Source: Bifidobacterium platyrrhinorum (lineage in GTDB: Bacteria; Actinomycetota; Actinomycetes; Actinomycetales; Bifidobacteriaceae). From it: DNA of 33,316 nt. The position numbers and the translations under genes are program-made. How positions within the stretch are numbered: position 1 is the stretch's first letter; every line of letters begins with the position of its first letter. Shown in pieces: positions 26,434 through 33,316 of this stretch. The stretch lies in assembly GCF_010667645.1 (NCBI RefSeq), contig NZ_WHZV01000001.1, forward strand, positions 45,280 through 78,595, given 5' to 3'. Under the pieces are notes generated by a model, which searched no databases, was not told the DNA's origin, and saw only the letters and a list, made by a program, of their open reading frames with translations.

Positions 26434-27201
26434 ATGCTTTTCGACGCCATCCACGACGCCATGAACATCAGCCCCGCCGTAACCTCGGCCGCCTCCGCCG
26501 CGATCGCGGCCGAACCCGTCTGCCCGACCGGCGACGGCGGGCTCATCCAGGTCATCACCGACTGGCTCGTCTCCCTCATGGAGACGGTCGGCGGCCTCGG
26601 CGTGGCCCTCGCCATCGCCCTCGAATCGATCTTCCCGCCGATCCCCTCCGAGGTGATCCTGCCGTTGGCCGGCTTCACCGCCTCGCGCGGCACGCTGAAC
26701 CTCGTCGAGGCGATCGTCTGGGCGACCGTCGGCTCCCTCATCGGCGCATGGGCGCTGTACGGCGTCTCACGATGGGTGGGCCTGCGCCGCATCCACAAGG
26801 CGGCGGACGTCATCCCCGGCGTGAGCCGCAAGGACGTGAACAAGGCGAACGACTGGTTCACCCGCTACGGCACGTGGAGCGTGCTCATAGGCCGCGTGAT
26901 CCCCGTGGTCCGTTCGCTCATCTCCATCCCCGCCGGATTCAACCGCATGGACTTCCTCCACTTCACCGGCTGGACCCTGCTCGGCTCGGCCGTGTGGAAC
27001 ACGGTCCTCGTCTCCGCCGGCTATTTCCTCGGCGCGGGCTGGTGCTCGATCCTCGGGGTCCTCAACGTGTTCGAGGACGTGGTCGTCGTCGCCTTCATCG
27101 TGGTCATCGCCGTGTTCGCCGCGCGCAAGATACGTACAGTGGTGCGTGGCCGCAACGCACGGCGCAACGACGGAGACGACGCAACGGAAGGTGACGCATG
27201 A
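26434..27201 (+). CDS. DedA-family membrane protein
   Basis: This 255-residue DedA (VTT/SNARE-associated) protein has the conserved reentrant-loop motif ESIFPPIPSE (64-73) and GRVIPVVRSLISIPAG (153-168), which contains the family arginine. Members are undecaprenyl-phosphate or phospholipid flippases that depend on membrane potential. At least four hydrophobic segments are visible. The last codons overlap the arc start (ATGA), so it is co-translated with the Pup-system ATPase. Confidence 0.9.
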   Translation: MLFDAIHDAMNISPAVTSAASAAIAAEPVCPTGDGGLIQVITDWLVSLMETVGGLGVALAIALESIFPPIPSEVILPLAGFTASRGTLNLVEAIVWATVGSLIGAWALYGVSRWVGLRRIHKAADVIPGVSRKDVNKANDWFTRYGTWSVLIGRVIPVVRSLISIPAGFNRMDFLHFTGWTLLGSAVWNTVLVSAGYFLGAGWCSILGVLNVFEDVVVVAFIVVIAVFAARKIRTVVRGRNARRNDGDDATEGDA

Positions 27202-28760
27202 GCGAAGGACACGAGGGGGACGGCCGGCCCGCCGAGGACCTGGCGGCATTGAACGACCGGCTCATGGCGAAGAACCATGCGCTCGCCGAGGCGCTCAACC
27301 GCGCCGGCAAGGAGCTGACCAAGGCGAAATCGCAATTGGCGCAGCTCGCCCAGCCGCCGCTCACCTTCGCCACGATGGTGAAGGTCGATGCGGTGCGCAC
27401 CGACGAGCTGGGCGTGCGGCACGCCAACGCCGAGATCATCGCCGGCTCCCGCCGCATGATCGTGCCCGTCGCCTCGAACCTCAACCCCGAGCGCCTCGCT
27501 GCCGGGCGCACCGTCGTGCTCAACGAGGCGATGGTGCTCGTCGAACAGCGCGACCACGACGCCGTCGGCATGGTGCGCACCGTCGACGAGACCCTCGACG
27601 ACGGCCGCCTCGTCATCCGCGACGCCGGGGGCAACGCCGCCGTCGCCCGCCGCGCCAGCGCGCTCGCCTCCGCGGCGCTCGAACGCGGCGACCGCGTCAT
27701 CGTCGAGGCGTCCGGCCGCCTCGTCATCGCGGCCCTGCCGAAGAAGGACGACGCCGACCTCGTCCTCGAGGAGACGCCCGACGTCTCCTTCGCCGACATC
27801 GGCGGCCTCGACCGGCAGATCGAACGCATCCGCGACGCCGTCCAACTGCCGTTCCGGCACCGCGGGCTGTTCGCGCGCTACGACCTCGCCGCGCCCAAGG
27901 GCGTGCTCCTGTACGGCCCTCCCGGCAACGGCAAGACGCTCATCGCCAAGGCCGTCGCCCACGCGCTCGCCGAAGGCGCGGACGGCACCGGCCGCGGCGT
28001 GTTCCTGTCCGTCAAGGGGCCGGAGCTGCTCAACAAGTTCGTCGGCGAATCGGAACGCCTCATCCGCCTCATCTTCCGCCGCGCGCGCGAACGCGCCGCC
28101 GACGGCCGCCCGGTCATCGTGTTCATCGACGAGATGGACTCGCTGCTGCGCACGCGCGGCTCCGGCGTCTCCTCCGACGTGGAGACCACCATCGTGCCGC
28201 AGTTCCTCGCCGAACTCGACGGCGTCGAATCGCTCGGCAACGTGATGGTGATCGGCGCCTCCAACCGCGTCGACATGATCGACCCGGCCGTGCTGCGCCC
28301 GGGCCGCCTCGACGTGAAGATCCGCATCGACCGGCCGGACGGCGAGGCCGCCGTCGCCATCGTGCGCCACTACCTGACCGACGACCTGCCGCTCGAGGAG
28401 GGCCTCGACGCGGACGCGCTCGCCCGCGTGCTCGTGCGCGACATCTACACGCGTTCCGCACGGCGCCACCTCGCCGACGTGCGCGACGAGCACGGCACGT
28501 GGAACGCGCTGTTCCTCGCCGACGTCACGAGCGGCGCGAGCCTCAAGAACATCGTGGACCGCGCGAAGACGCTCGCCGTCAAGGCGTCGATCGAACGCGG
28601 CGGCGACGTGGCGATCGGCGTCGACCTGCTCGCGAAGGCCGTCGAGGACGAATTCGCCGAGACACGCGACTCGCTGCTCGACGCCGACCCCGTGCAGTGG
28701 AGCCGCGTCAACGGCTTCGACGCCGGGGCCGTCACCGCGATCCGCGGCGTGGAACACTGA
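27198..28760 (+). CDS. arc: AAA ATPase ARC/Mpa of the Pup system, no proteasome-docking tail
   Basis: This 520-residue ring-forming ATPase unfolds pupylated proteins. Its N-terminal coiled coil (about 12-50), which binds Pup in relatives, is followed by OB domains (about 55-190) and an AAA module: Walker A GPPGNGKT (240-247), Walker B VIVFIDE (306-312), a pore loop with F281-V-G, and R367/R370 in VLRPGRLD. The C-terminus ends AIRGVEH. In Mycobacterium the last residues (GQYL type) dock into the 20S proteasome; that motif is missing. ARC here probably unfolds or disassembles targets without a proteasome, as proposed for corynebacteria. Translationally coupled to dedA. Confidence 0.92.
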   Translation: MSEGHEGDGRPAEDLAALNDRLMAKNHALAEALNRAGKELTKAKSQLAQLAQPPLTFATMVKVDAVRTDELGVRHANAEIIAGSRRMIVPVASNLNPERLAAGRTVVLNEAMVLVEQRDHDAVGMVRTVDETLDDGRLVIRDAGGNAAVARRASALASAALERGDRVIVEASGRLVIAALPKKDDADLVLEETPDVSFADIGGLDRQIERIRDAVQLPFRHRGLFARYDLAAPKGVLLYGPPGNGKTLIAKAVAHALAEGADGTGRGVFLSVKGPELLNKFVGESERLIRLIFRRARERAADGRPVIVFIDEMDSLLRTRGSGVSSDVETTIVPQFLAELDGVESLGNVMVIGASNRVDMIDPAVLRPGRLDVKIRIDRPDGEAAVAIVRHYLTDDLPLEEGLDADALARVLVRDIYTRSARRHLADVRDEHGTWNALFLADVTSGASLKNIVDRAKTLAVKASIERGGDVAIGVDLLAKAVEDEFAETRDSLLDADPVQWSRVNGFDAGAVTAIRGVEH

Positions 28761-28806
28761 CGATATGCGCAAGGCATCGAACGCAGGAACCGGGAGGGGA
28801 ACGGGC

Positions 28807-30477
28807 ATGAGCGTGAAACGAGTGATGGGCACGGAGACCGAATACGCGGTGTCGCAGCCGGGCGTCGCCTACTACCAGCCGGTCAAGCTGAGTTTCGACG
28901 TGGTCGGCGCCGCGGCCGACGAGGCCACGCGGCACATCCGCTGGGACTACCGGCAGGAGGACCCGGTCAACGACGCGCGCGGCACCAGGCTCGACCGCGC
29001 CGCCGCCCGCCCCGACATGCTCACCGACGCGCCCCAGCTCAACATCACCAACGTGATCGCCCCCAACGGCGGCCGCATCTACGTGGACCACGCGCACCCC
29101 GAATACTCCGCGCCCGAAACCACCGACCCGTTCCAGGCCCTCGCCTACGACCACGCCGGCGACCGGCTCATGCTCGCCGCCGCCCAAGCCGCCAGCGCCA
29201 CCGACCCCGAACTCAAGGCGTCCGGCCGACCGGTCGTGCTCCACCGCAACAACGTGGACGGCAAAGGCGCCAGCTGGGGCACGCACGAGAACTACATGAT
29301 GCGCCGCGACGTGCCGTTCGCGGACGTGGCCGCGCTCATGACCGCGCACTTCGTCTCCCGCCAGATCTGGGCCGGCTCCGGCCGGGTCGGCATCGGCGAG
29401 GCGAGCGAACAGGCCGGATTCCAATTGAGCCAGCGCGCCGACACGATCCACGCGAAGATCGGCCTGCAGACCACGTTCGACCGCCCCATCATCAACACGC
29501 GCGACGAATCCCATTCCACCGGCGAATTCCGCCGCCTGCACGTGATCGTCGGCGACGCGAACCGCATGGACGTGCCCCAGGTGTTGAAACTCGGCGTCAC
29601 CTCCATGCTCCTGTGGACGCTCGAACACGCGCAAGAGGCCGGCTACGACCTCGACGCGCTGCTCGGCTCCCTCCGACTCGCCGACCCGGTCGAGGCGATG
29701 CACACCGTCTCCCACGACCTGACGCTCGCCGCCGCGCTGCCGCTCGAAACCGGCGGCGCCACCACCGCATGGCTCATGCAGGTGGCCCTGCGCCGCGCCG
29801 TCTACGAGGTGGCCGCCGCCACGCTCGGCACCGACACGAAGGGCGAACCCGCATGGGAGGACCGCGAGACCCGCAACGTCATGGCCATGTGGGGGCAGGC
29901 GCTCGCCGACACCGCCGCCATCCGCCACGCCGACGACGATGCACGCCTCGCGATGAAGGTGGAAGGCGCCCGCGTCGAATGGCTCCTCAAATGGCAGCTG
30001 CTCGAGAAGCTGCGCCGCAAGACGGGCGCCTCCTGGGCGGACCCGCGCCTCGCCGCCGTCGACCTCTCATGGGCGGCGCTCGACCCCGCGAAATCCGTGT
30101 TCGCGAAACTCGTCGCCGCGGGCGGCGTCGAACGCCTCGTCGACGACGACGCGCTCGCGCACGCCGCCCAAAACCCGCCCGAGACGACGCGCGCCTGGCT
30201 GCGCGCCGCGCTCGTGCGCACGTTCCCCTCCGACGTGGTCGCCGCCAGCTGGTCGCACCTGACCGTGCGCGTCCCGCGGTCGGACGACGGCATGCCCGAC
30301 ACGTACGGCAATGCGTCACCGGCCGAGGCGACGAGCGTGCGCCCCGGCGACCTGGTGAGCCTCGACATGTCCGATCCGCTCGCGTTCCGTAAGGAGAACG
30401 TCGAGACCGCGGTGGCCGAGGCCTCCGACTCCGCCGCGCTCCTCGAACGGCTGTCGCTGGAACGGCGCGCCGCCTGA
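28807..30477 (+). CDS. dop: Depupylase/deamidase Dop
   Basis: This 556-residue glutamine-synthetase-like carboxylate-amine ligase-fold enzyme begins VKRVMGTETEYAV and keeps the catalytic aspartate (D94) in IYVDHAHPEYSAPE. The insert at about 40-75 (TRHIRWDYRQEDPVNDARG in part) corresponds to the Dop loop that separates it from PafA. In mycobacteria Dop deamidates Pup-GGQ and removes Pup from targets. The local Pup already ends in Glu, so only depupylation should be needed. ATG 28807 has GGGAGGGG upstream. It is 46 bases after arc in the same operon. Confidence 0.94.
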   Translation: MSVKRVMGTETEYAVSQPGVAYYQPVKLSFDVVGAAADEATRHIRWDYRQEDPVNDARGTRLDRAAARPDMLTDAPQLNITNVIAPNGGRIYVDHAHPEYSAPETTDPFQALAYDHAGDRLMLAAAQAASATDPELKASGRPVVLHRNNVDGKGASWGTHENYMMRRDVPFADVAALMTAHFVSRQIWAGSGRVGIGEASEQAGFQLSQRADTIHAKIGLQTTFDRPIINTRDESHSTGEFRRLHVIVGDANRMDVPQVLKLGVTSMLLWTLEHAQEAGYDLDALLGSLRLADPVEAMHTVSHDLTLAAALPLETGGATTAWLMQVALRRAVYEVAAATLGTDTKGEPAWEDRETRNVMAMWGQALADTAAIRHADDDARLAMKVEGARVEWLLKWQLLEKLRRKTGASWADPRLAAVDLSWAALDPAKSVFAKLVAAGGVERLVDDDALAHAAQNPPETTRAWLRAALVRTFPSDVVAASWSHLTVRVPRSDDGMPDTYGNASPAEATSVRPGDLVSLDMSDPLAFRKENVETAVAEASDSAALLERLSLERRAA

Positions 30478-30518
30478 CCGGGCGAATCAAGCGTTTCGTG
30501 GAGGCCGGGCGGGACCGC

Positions 30519-30555
30519 GCGACAAAACCCTCCCGTCCCGATACCATGGGTGCTT
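30519..30555 (+). promoter_or_regulatory. Possible promoter of the IMPase-like gene (leaderless)
   Basis: GCGACA (30519-30524), 17 bases and TACCAT (30542-30547) end 8 bases before ATG 30556, and no Shine-Dalgarno is seen. The arrangement resembles priA. Confidence 0.4.
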
Positions 30556-31413
30556 ATGGCACAACAGGAGAATCTGCGCGACCTCGCGATGAAGGTCGCC
30601 GACATCGCAATGGCAGCCGGCAAGCACGCGCTGCAGGACCAGATGGCCCCGCACGACATGCTCATCTCGCGCGAGAACCCCGGCGAACAGTTCAACGTGG
30701 AGGTCGACGGCCGCCTGCTGCGGTACATGTCCGGCCGTCTGGCGGACATGGAGCATTTCGACGGCTTCTGGCAGACCCGCCCCTCCACGTCGCGCCCGGG
30801 CCAGCGCTACTGGTGCGTCGGCAAGCTCGACGGCGCCATCAACTACATCCGCAACATGAGCGAATGGGCGGTCACCGTGTCCCTGTTCGAATTCAACGAG
30901 GAGGGGTCCGCCCAGCCGATCCTCGGCGTCGTGCACGCGCCGGCGATGGGCGAGACGTACCTCGCCGCGAAGGGCCAGGGCGCGGTGCGCATCCGCAACA
31001 CGCCCGTCGGCGAACGCCGTGAGAAGGTCGTGCCGTCCATGACCTCCACGCTCGACGGTTCGGTGGTGAGCTTCGGCATGTCCTACGTGCCGGGCGAGGC
31101 CGACCGCGCGCTGCAGACCGTCGCCTCGCTGTCGGCCGGCCGCCCAGCCGACGTCAAGCGTGTGGGTCCGGCGTCGCTCGACCTGTGCAAGGTGGCCGAC
31201 GGCACCTACGACGCGTACTTCGAGCCGATGCTGCATTACTGGGACGTGCCGGCCATCTCCGCGGCCGCCGTGGTCGTGTGGGAGGCGCAGGGCACGCTGC
31301 ACCGCTGGAACGGCGGCGCCATCCATTGGCGTCAGGACAACGACGTGGTGTGCACGAACGGTCTCATCGACCGCGACCTCAAGCAGTACCTCATCCAGCG
31401 CGACGACGACTGA
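30556..31413 (+). CDS. Degenerate inositol-monophosphatase-family protein
   Basis: This 285-residue protein has the fold pattern of the inositol monophosphatase/fructose-1,6-bisphosphatase superfamily. Motif A, normally WxVDPLDGTxNF, reads WCVGKLDGAINYI (86-98): the first metal-binding Asp is Gly 89 and the catalytic Thr is Ala 94. D92 and N96 remain. Motif B is kept (W229-D230 in HYWDVPAISAA). The upstream Glu-Glu site cannot be identified with confidence. It may be a weak or inactive phosphatase. It sits between dop and pup, 78 bases after dop. A link to pupylation is inference. Confidence 0.8.
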   Translation: MAQQENLRDLAMKVADIAMAAGKHALQDQMAPHDMLISRENPGEQFNVEVDGRLLRYMSGRLADMEHFDGFWQTRPSTSRPGQRYWCVGKLDGAINYIRNMSEWAVTVSLFEFNEEGSAQPILGVVHAPAMGETYLAAKGQGAVRIRNTPVGERREKVVPSMTSTLDGSVVSFGMSYVPGEADRALQTVASLSAGRPADVKRVGPASLDLCKVADGTYDAYFEPMLHYWDVPAISAAAVVVWEAQGTLHRWNGGAIHWRQDNDVVCTNGLIDRDLKQYLIQRDDD

Positions 31414-31453
31414 CGCGCGGCGCGGCCATCGGACGCGAATGGCCGCATGGCGG

Positions 31454-31479
31454 GCCCCGGGACCGGCTCCCGGGGCTTT
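31454..31479 (+). terminator. Terminator between the IMPase-like gene and pup
   Basis: GCCCCGGGA (31454-31462) pairs with TCCCGGGGC (31468-31476), followed by TTT. It separates pup-pafA from the upstream transcript. Confidence 0.7.
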
Positions 31480-31481
31480 CG

Positions 31482-31508
31482 CGTATCGTGACGTATCGTA
31501 GACGTATC
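31482..31508. repeat. Three CGTATC repeats upstream of pup
   Basis: CGTATC occurs at 31482, 31492 and 31503, spaced 10 and 11 bases, one helical turn each, about 70 bases before the pup start. Confidence 0.6.
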
Positions 31509-31577
31509 ACAGGAGCCGGCGGCCATGGGACATGCGGATGGTCCGGGCCCGTCGGCCACATACCACAGGGAGGCATC

Positions 31578-31775
31578 ATGCCGCAGCAGTTCGCACAGGC
31601 GGGCGGGTCACAGCAGGAACGGCCGCAGGACGCGGCGCAGGAGAACCAGGGCGGTCAGACGCGTTCGGACGTGGAGTTCGACGCGCTTGACGCGGTGCTC
31701 GACGACATCGAATCCACGTTGGAGACCAACGCCGAGGAATACGTGAAGAGCTTCGTGCAAAAAGGCGGCGAGTGA
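31578..31775 (+). CDS. pup: Prokaryotic ubiquitin-like protein Pup, ending in GGE
   Basis: This 65-residue protein is largely disordered with a C-terminal helical region (about 30-55, DVEFDALDAVLDDIEST) that binds the ARC coiled coil in relatives. It ends SFVQKGGE. PafA couples the C-terminal Glu to a lysine of the target; because the gene already encodes Glu rather than Gln, no deamidation is needed. ATG 31578 has GGGAGG upstream. The stop overlaps the pafA start (TGATG). No proteasome genes lie between pup and pafA. Confidence 0.97.
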   Translation: MPQQFAQAGGSQQERPQDAAQENQGGQTRSDVEFDALDAVLDDIESTLETNAEEYVKSFVQKGGE

Positions 31776-33250
31776 TGCCACAGCTGCGCGACAGCGGCAC
31801 GCGCGCCGCCCATGAGGCGGGCGCCACGCCGGCCGCGGAACTCGACGGCTTCGGCCGCATCTTCGGCGTGGAGACCGAATACGGTGTCTCCGTCACCGGG
31901 GCCGACCGCCCCGTGGACGCCGGGCAGGTGGCGATGACCATGTTCCGCCCGGTCGTCTCCCGCGCCCGGTCCACGAACACGTATCTGGACAACGGTTCGC
32001 GCCTCTACCTCGACGTCGGCTCGCACCCCGAGTACGCGACCGCCGAGGCGCGCGACCCGATGGACGCGCTCGCCCAGGACGCGGCCGGCGAACGCGTGAT
32101 GGCGTCGCTCGCCGCCGACGCGCAGTCGAAACTGCGCGCATCCCATGGCGAGGGGGCCGTCATCCACGTGTTCAAGAACAACGTGGATTCCGCGGGCCAC
32201 GCGTTCGGATGCCATGAGAACTACCTCGTGCGCCGGTTCGTGCCCTTGGAGACCATCGAGAGGCAGCTGCTGCCGTTCCTCATCACCCGCCAGCTCTACA
32301 CGGGGGCGGGGCGGTTCACGCCGGACGGTTTCCAGATCACGCAGCGCGCCGACTTCCTCGACGAGGCCGTATCATCCGCCACCACACGTTCGCGCCCGAT
32401 GGTCAACACGCGCGACGAGCCGCACGCCGACCCCGAGTCCTTCCGCCGCCTGCACGTGATCATCGGCGACTCCAACCGGTCGCAGTGGGCCACGTGGATG
32501 AAGCTCGCCGTCACGCACCTCGTGCTGTGCGTGATCGAGGACGCCGTGCGGCATGGGCGTCCCAGCGGATTCGAGGATCTTGCGTTCGCCGACCCGGCGG
32601 CCGCGAACCGGGCGGTGAGCCGCTGGCTGGGACCGGGGGAGCGCGGCGCGTCGGACGGCGCCGGGGCGGACCCCGCGGGCACGCCCGATCCGCTGTCGAT
32701 GCAGCGACGCTACCTCGATGTCGTCGAGGCGTTCGTGCGCGAACGCCATGACGACATCGACGCGTCCCTGCCGAAGACCGGTGTCGACGACGTGATCGCC
32801 TCGTGGCGGTGGGCGTTGGACGCGTTGGAACGGCGCGATTTCGCCGCATTGTCCACGCGCGTGGACTGGGCGGCGAAACACTGCCTCGCCGAGGCGTTGC
32901 GCCGCCGCCGTCCGGACACGGACCTCGCACGGCTCGAACAATTGGAACTCGACTACCATGACGTGGCCAACGGACGGCTGTACGCCTCGCTCGTGGCCCA
33001 TGGACGGCTCGGCGAACCGTTGGACGCGGCGACGGTGGCCGCCGCGAAGCACGAGCCTCCCTCGGACACGCGCGCGGCCCTGCGCGGCGCGTTCGTGCGG
33101 CGTGCGCTCGACACGGGGGCGCAGTTCTCCTGCGACTGGACCACGATGGTTGTCTCCTCGCCGGTGCGCCGCGAAGCGGTCCTGCTCGACCCGTTCTCCT
33201 GCGAGCCCACGGAACAGTACCGCGCCCTCATGGATTCGATGCGGGCGTAG
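31775..33250 (+). CDS. pafA: Pup ligase PafA
   Basis: This 491-residue ligase forms an isopeptide bond between the Pup C-terminal Glu and lysines of target proteins using ATP. IFGVETEYGVS (29-39) supplies the metal-binding glutamates. YLDNGSRLYLDVGSHPEY (70-87) holds the catalytic Asp, D80, and lacks the Dop loop. There are about 25 extra N-terminal residues before the GVETEYG segment compared with mycobacterial PafA. ATG 31775 overlaps the pup stop; an in-frame GTG at 31772 is possible. Coupling with pup implies balanced synthesis. Confidence 0.95.
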   Translation: MPQLRDSGTRAAHEAGATPAAELDGFGRIFGVETEYGVSVTGADRPVDAGQVAMTMFRPVVSRARSTNTYLDNGSRLYLDVGSHPEYATAEARDPMDALAQDAAGERVMASLAADAQSKLRASHGEGAVIHVFKNNVDSAGHAFGCHENYLVRRFVPLETIERQLLPFLITRQLYTGAGRFTPDGFQITQRADFLDEAVSSATTRSRPMVNTRDEPHADPESFRRLHVIIGDSNRSQWATWMKLAVTHLVLCVIEDAVRHGRPSGFEDLAFADPAAANRAVSRWLGPGERGASDGAGADPAGTPDPLSMQRRYLDVVEAFVRERHDDIDASLPKTGVDDVIASWRWALDALERRDFAALSTRVDWAAKHCLAEALRRRRPDTDLARLEQLELDYHDVANGRLYASLVAHGRLGEPLDAATVAAAKHEPPSDTRAALRGAFVRRALDTGAQFSCDWTTMVVSSPVRREAVLLDPFSCEPTEQYRALMDSMRA

Positions 33251-33295
33251 CCGGAAGGGATACGAGGCGATAGTGGGCGATATGCGAATCGGGGC

Positions 33296-33316
33296 GTCCG
33301 ACCACCATGGTCGGAC
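33296..33316. terminator. Hairpin ending the window
   Basis: A perfect 9-bp stem (33296-33304 with 33308-33316, loop CCA) lies 46 bases after the pafA stop. Whatever follows is cut off by the window end. Confidence 0.55.

Overview
The window is about 33 kb of GC-rich actinobacterial DNA, most likely from a Bifidobacterium. The grounds are the rpoZ-metK-priA-HAD-fmt gene order, a PriA without helicase motifs, a cytosolic GH127 beta-L-arabinofuranosidase beside a sugar ABC importer, several LacI-type regulators, and an arc-dop-pup-pafA locus with no proteasome subunit genes. No sequence search was run; species-level identity is not claimed. The first 41 bases are an almost pure C run that looks technical, and the last base closes a hairpin, so the window may be a contig.

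Left third (1-12.4 kb), a sugar-catabolic region. A LacI regulator (246-1331, minus) faces an operon of glycerate kinase, a GH43 beta-xylosidase-type enzyme and a TIM-barrel sugar isomerase/epimerase. After a strong hairpin comes an unusual minus-strand operon of three tandem paralogous proteins of 41, 41 and 42 residues (5472-6083), behind a promoter overlapped by a perfect 14-bp LacI-type palindrome. Next are an MFS sugar transporter and a YczE-like membrane protein (both minus), then a divergent operon of a Gfo/Idh/MocA dehydrogenase, a DUF993 TIM-barrel protein and a second isomerase/epimerase. Near-identical operators built on GGTAAGC/GGAAAGC half-sites lie upstream of the glycerate kinase operon, the MFS gene and the dehydrogenase operon, so these look like one regulon for an undefined sugar or glycoside.

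Middle (12.4-18.8 kb), housekeeping: rpoZ, metK, priA, a HAD phosphatase and fmt, separated by strong palindromic terminator-like hairpins.

Arabinoside block (18.8-25.4 kb): a LacI regulator diverges from an ABC importer (lipoprotein binding protein and two permeases) followed by a GH127 enzyme. The promoter of the binding-protein gene is near consensus, with a palindromic operator directly after the -10. A 35-bp direct repeat brackets a row of hairpins between the second permease and GH127.

Right end (25.7-33.3 kb): serB (minus), then dedA, arc, dop, a degenerate inositol-monophosphatase-like protein, pup and pafA on the plus strand. Pup ends in Gly-Gly-Glu, so it needs no deamidation. ARC lacks the C-terminal proteasome-docking tail, and no prcA/prcB are present. 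This is a pupylation system whose output is probably not proteasomal degradation.
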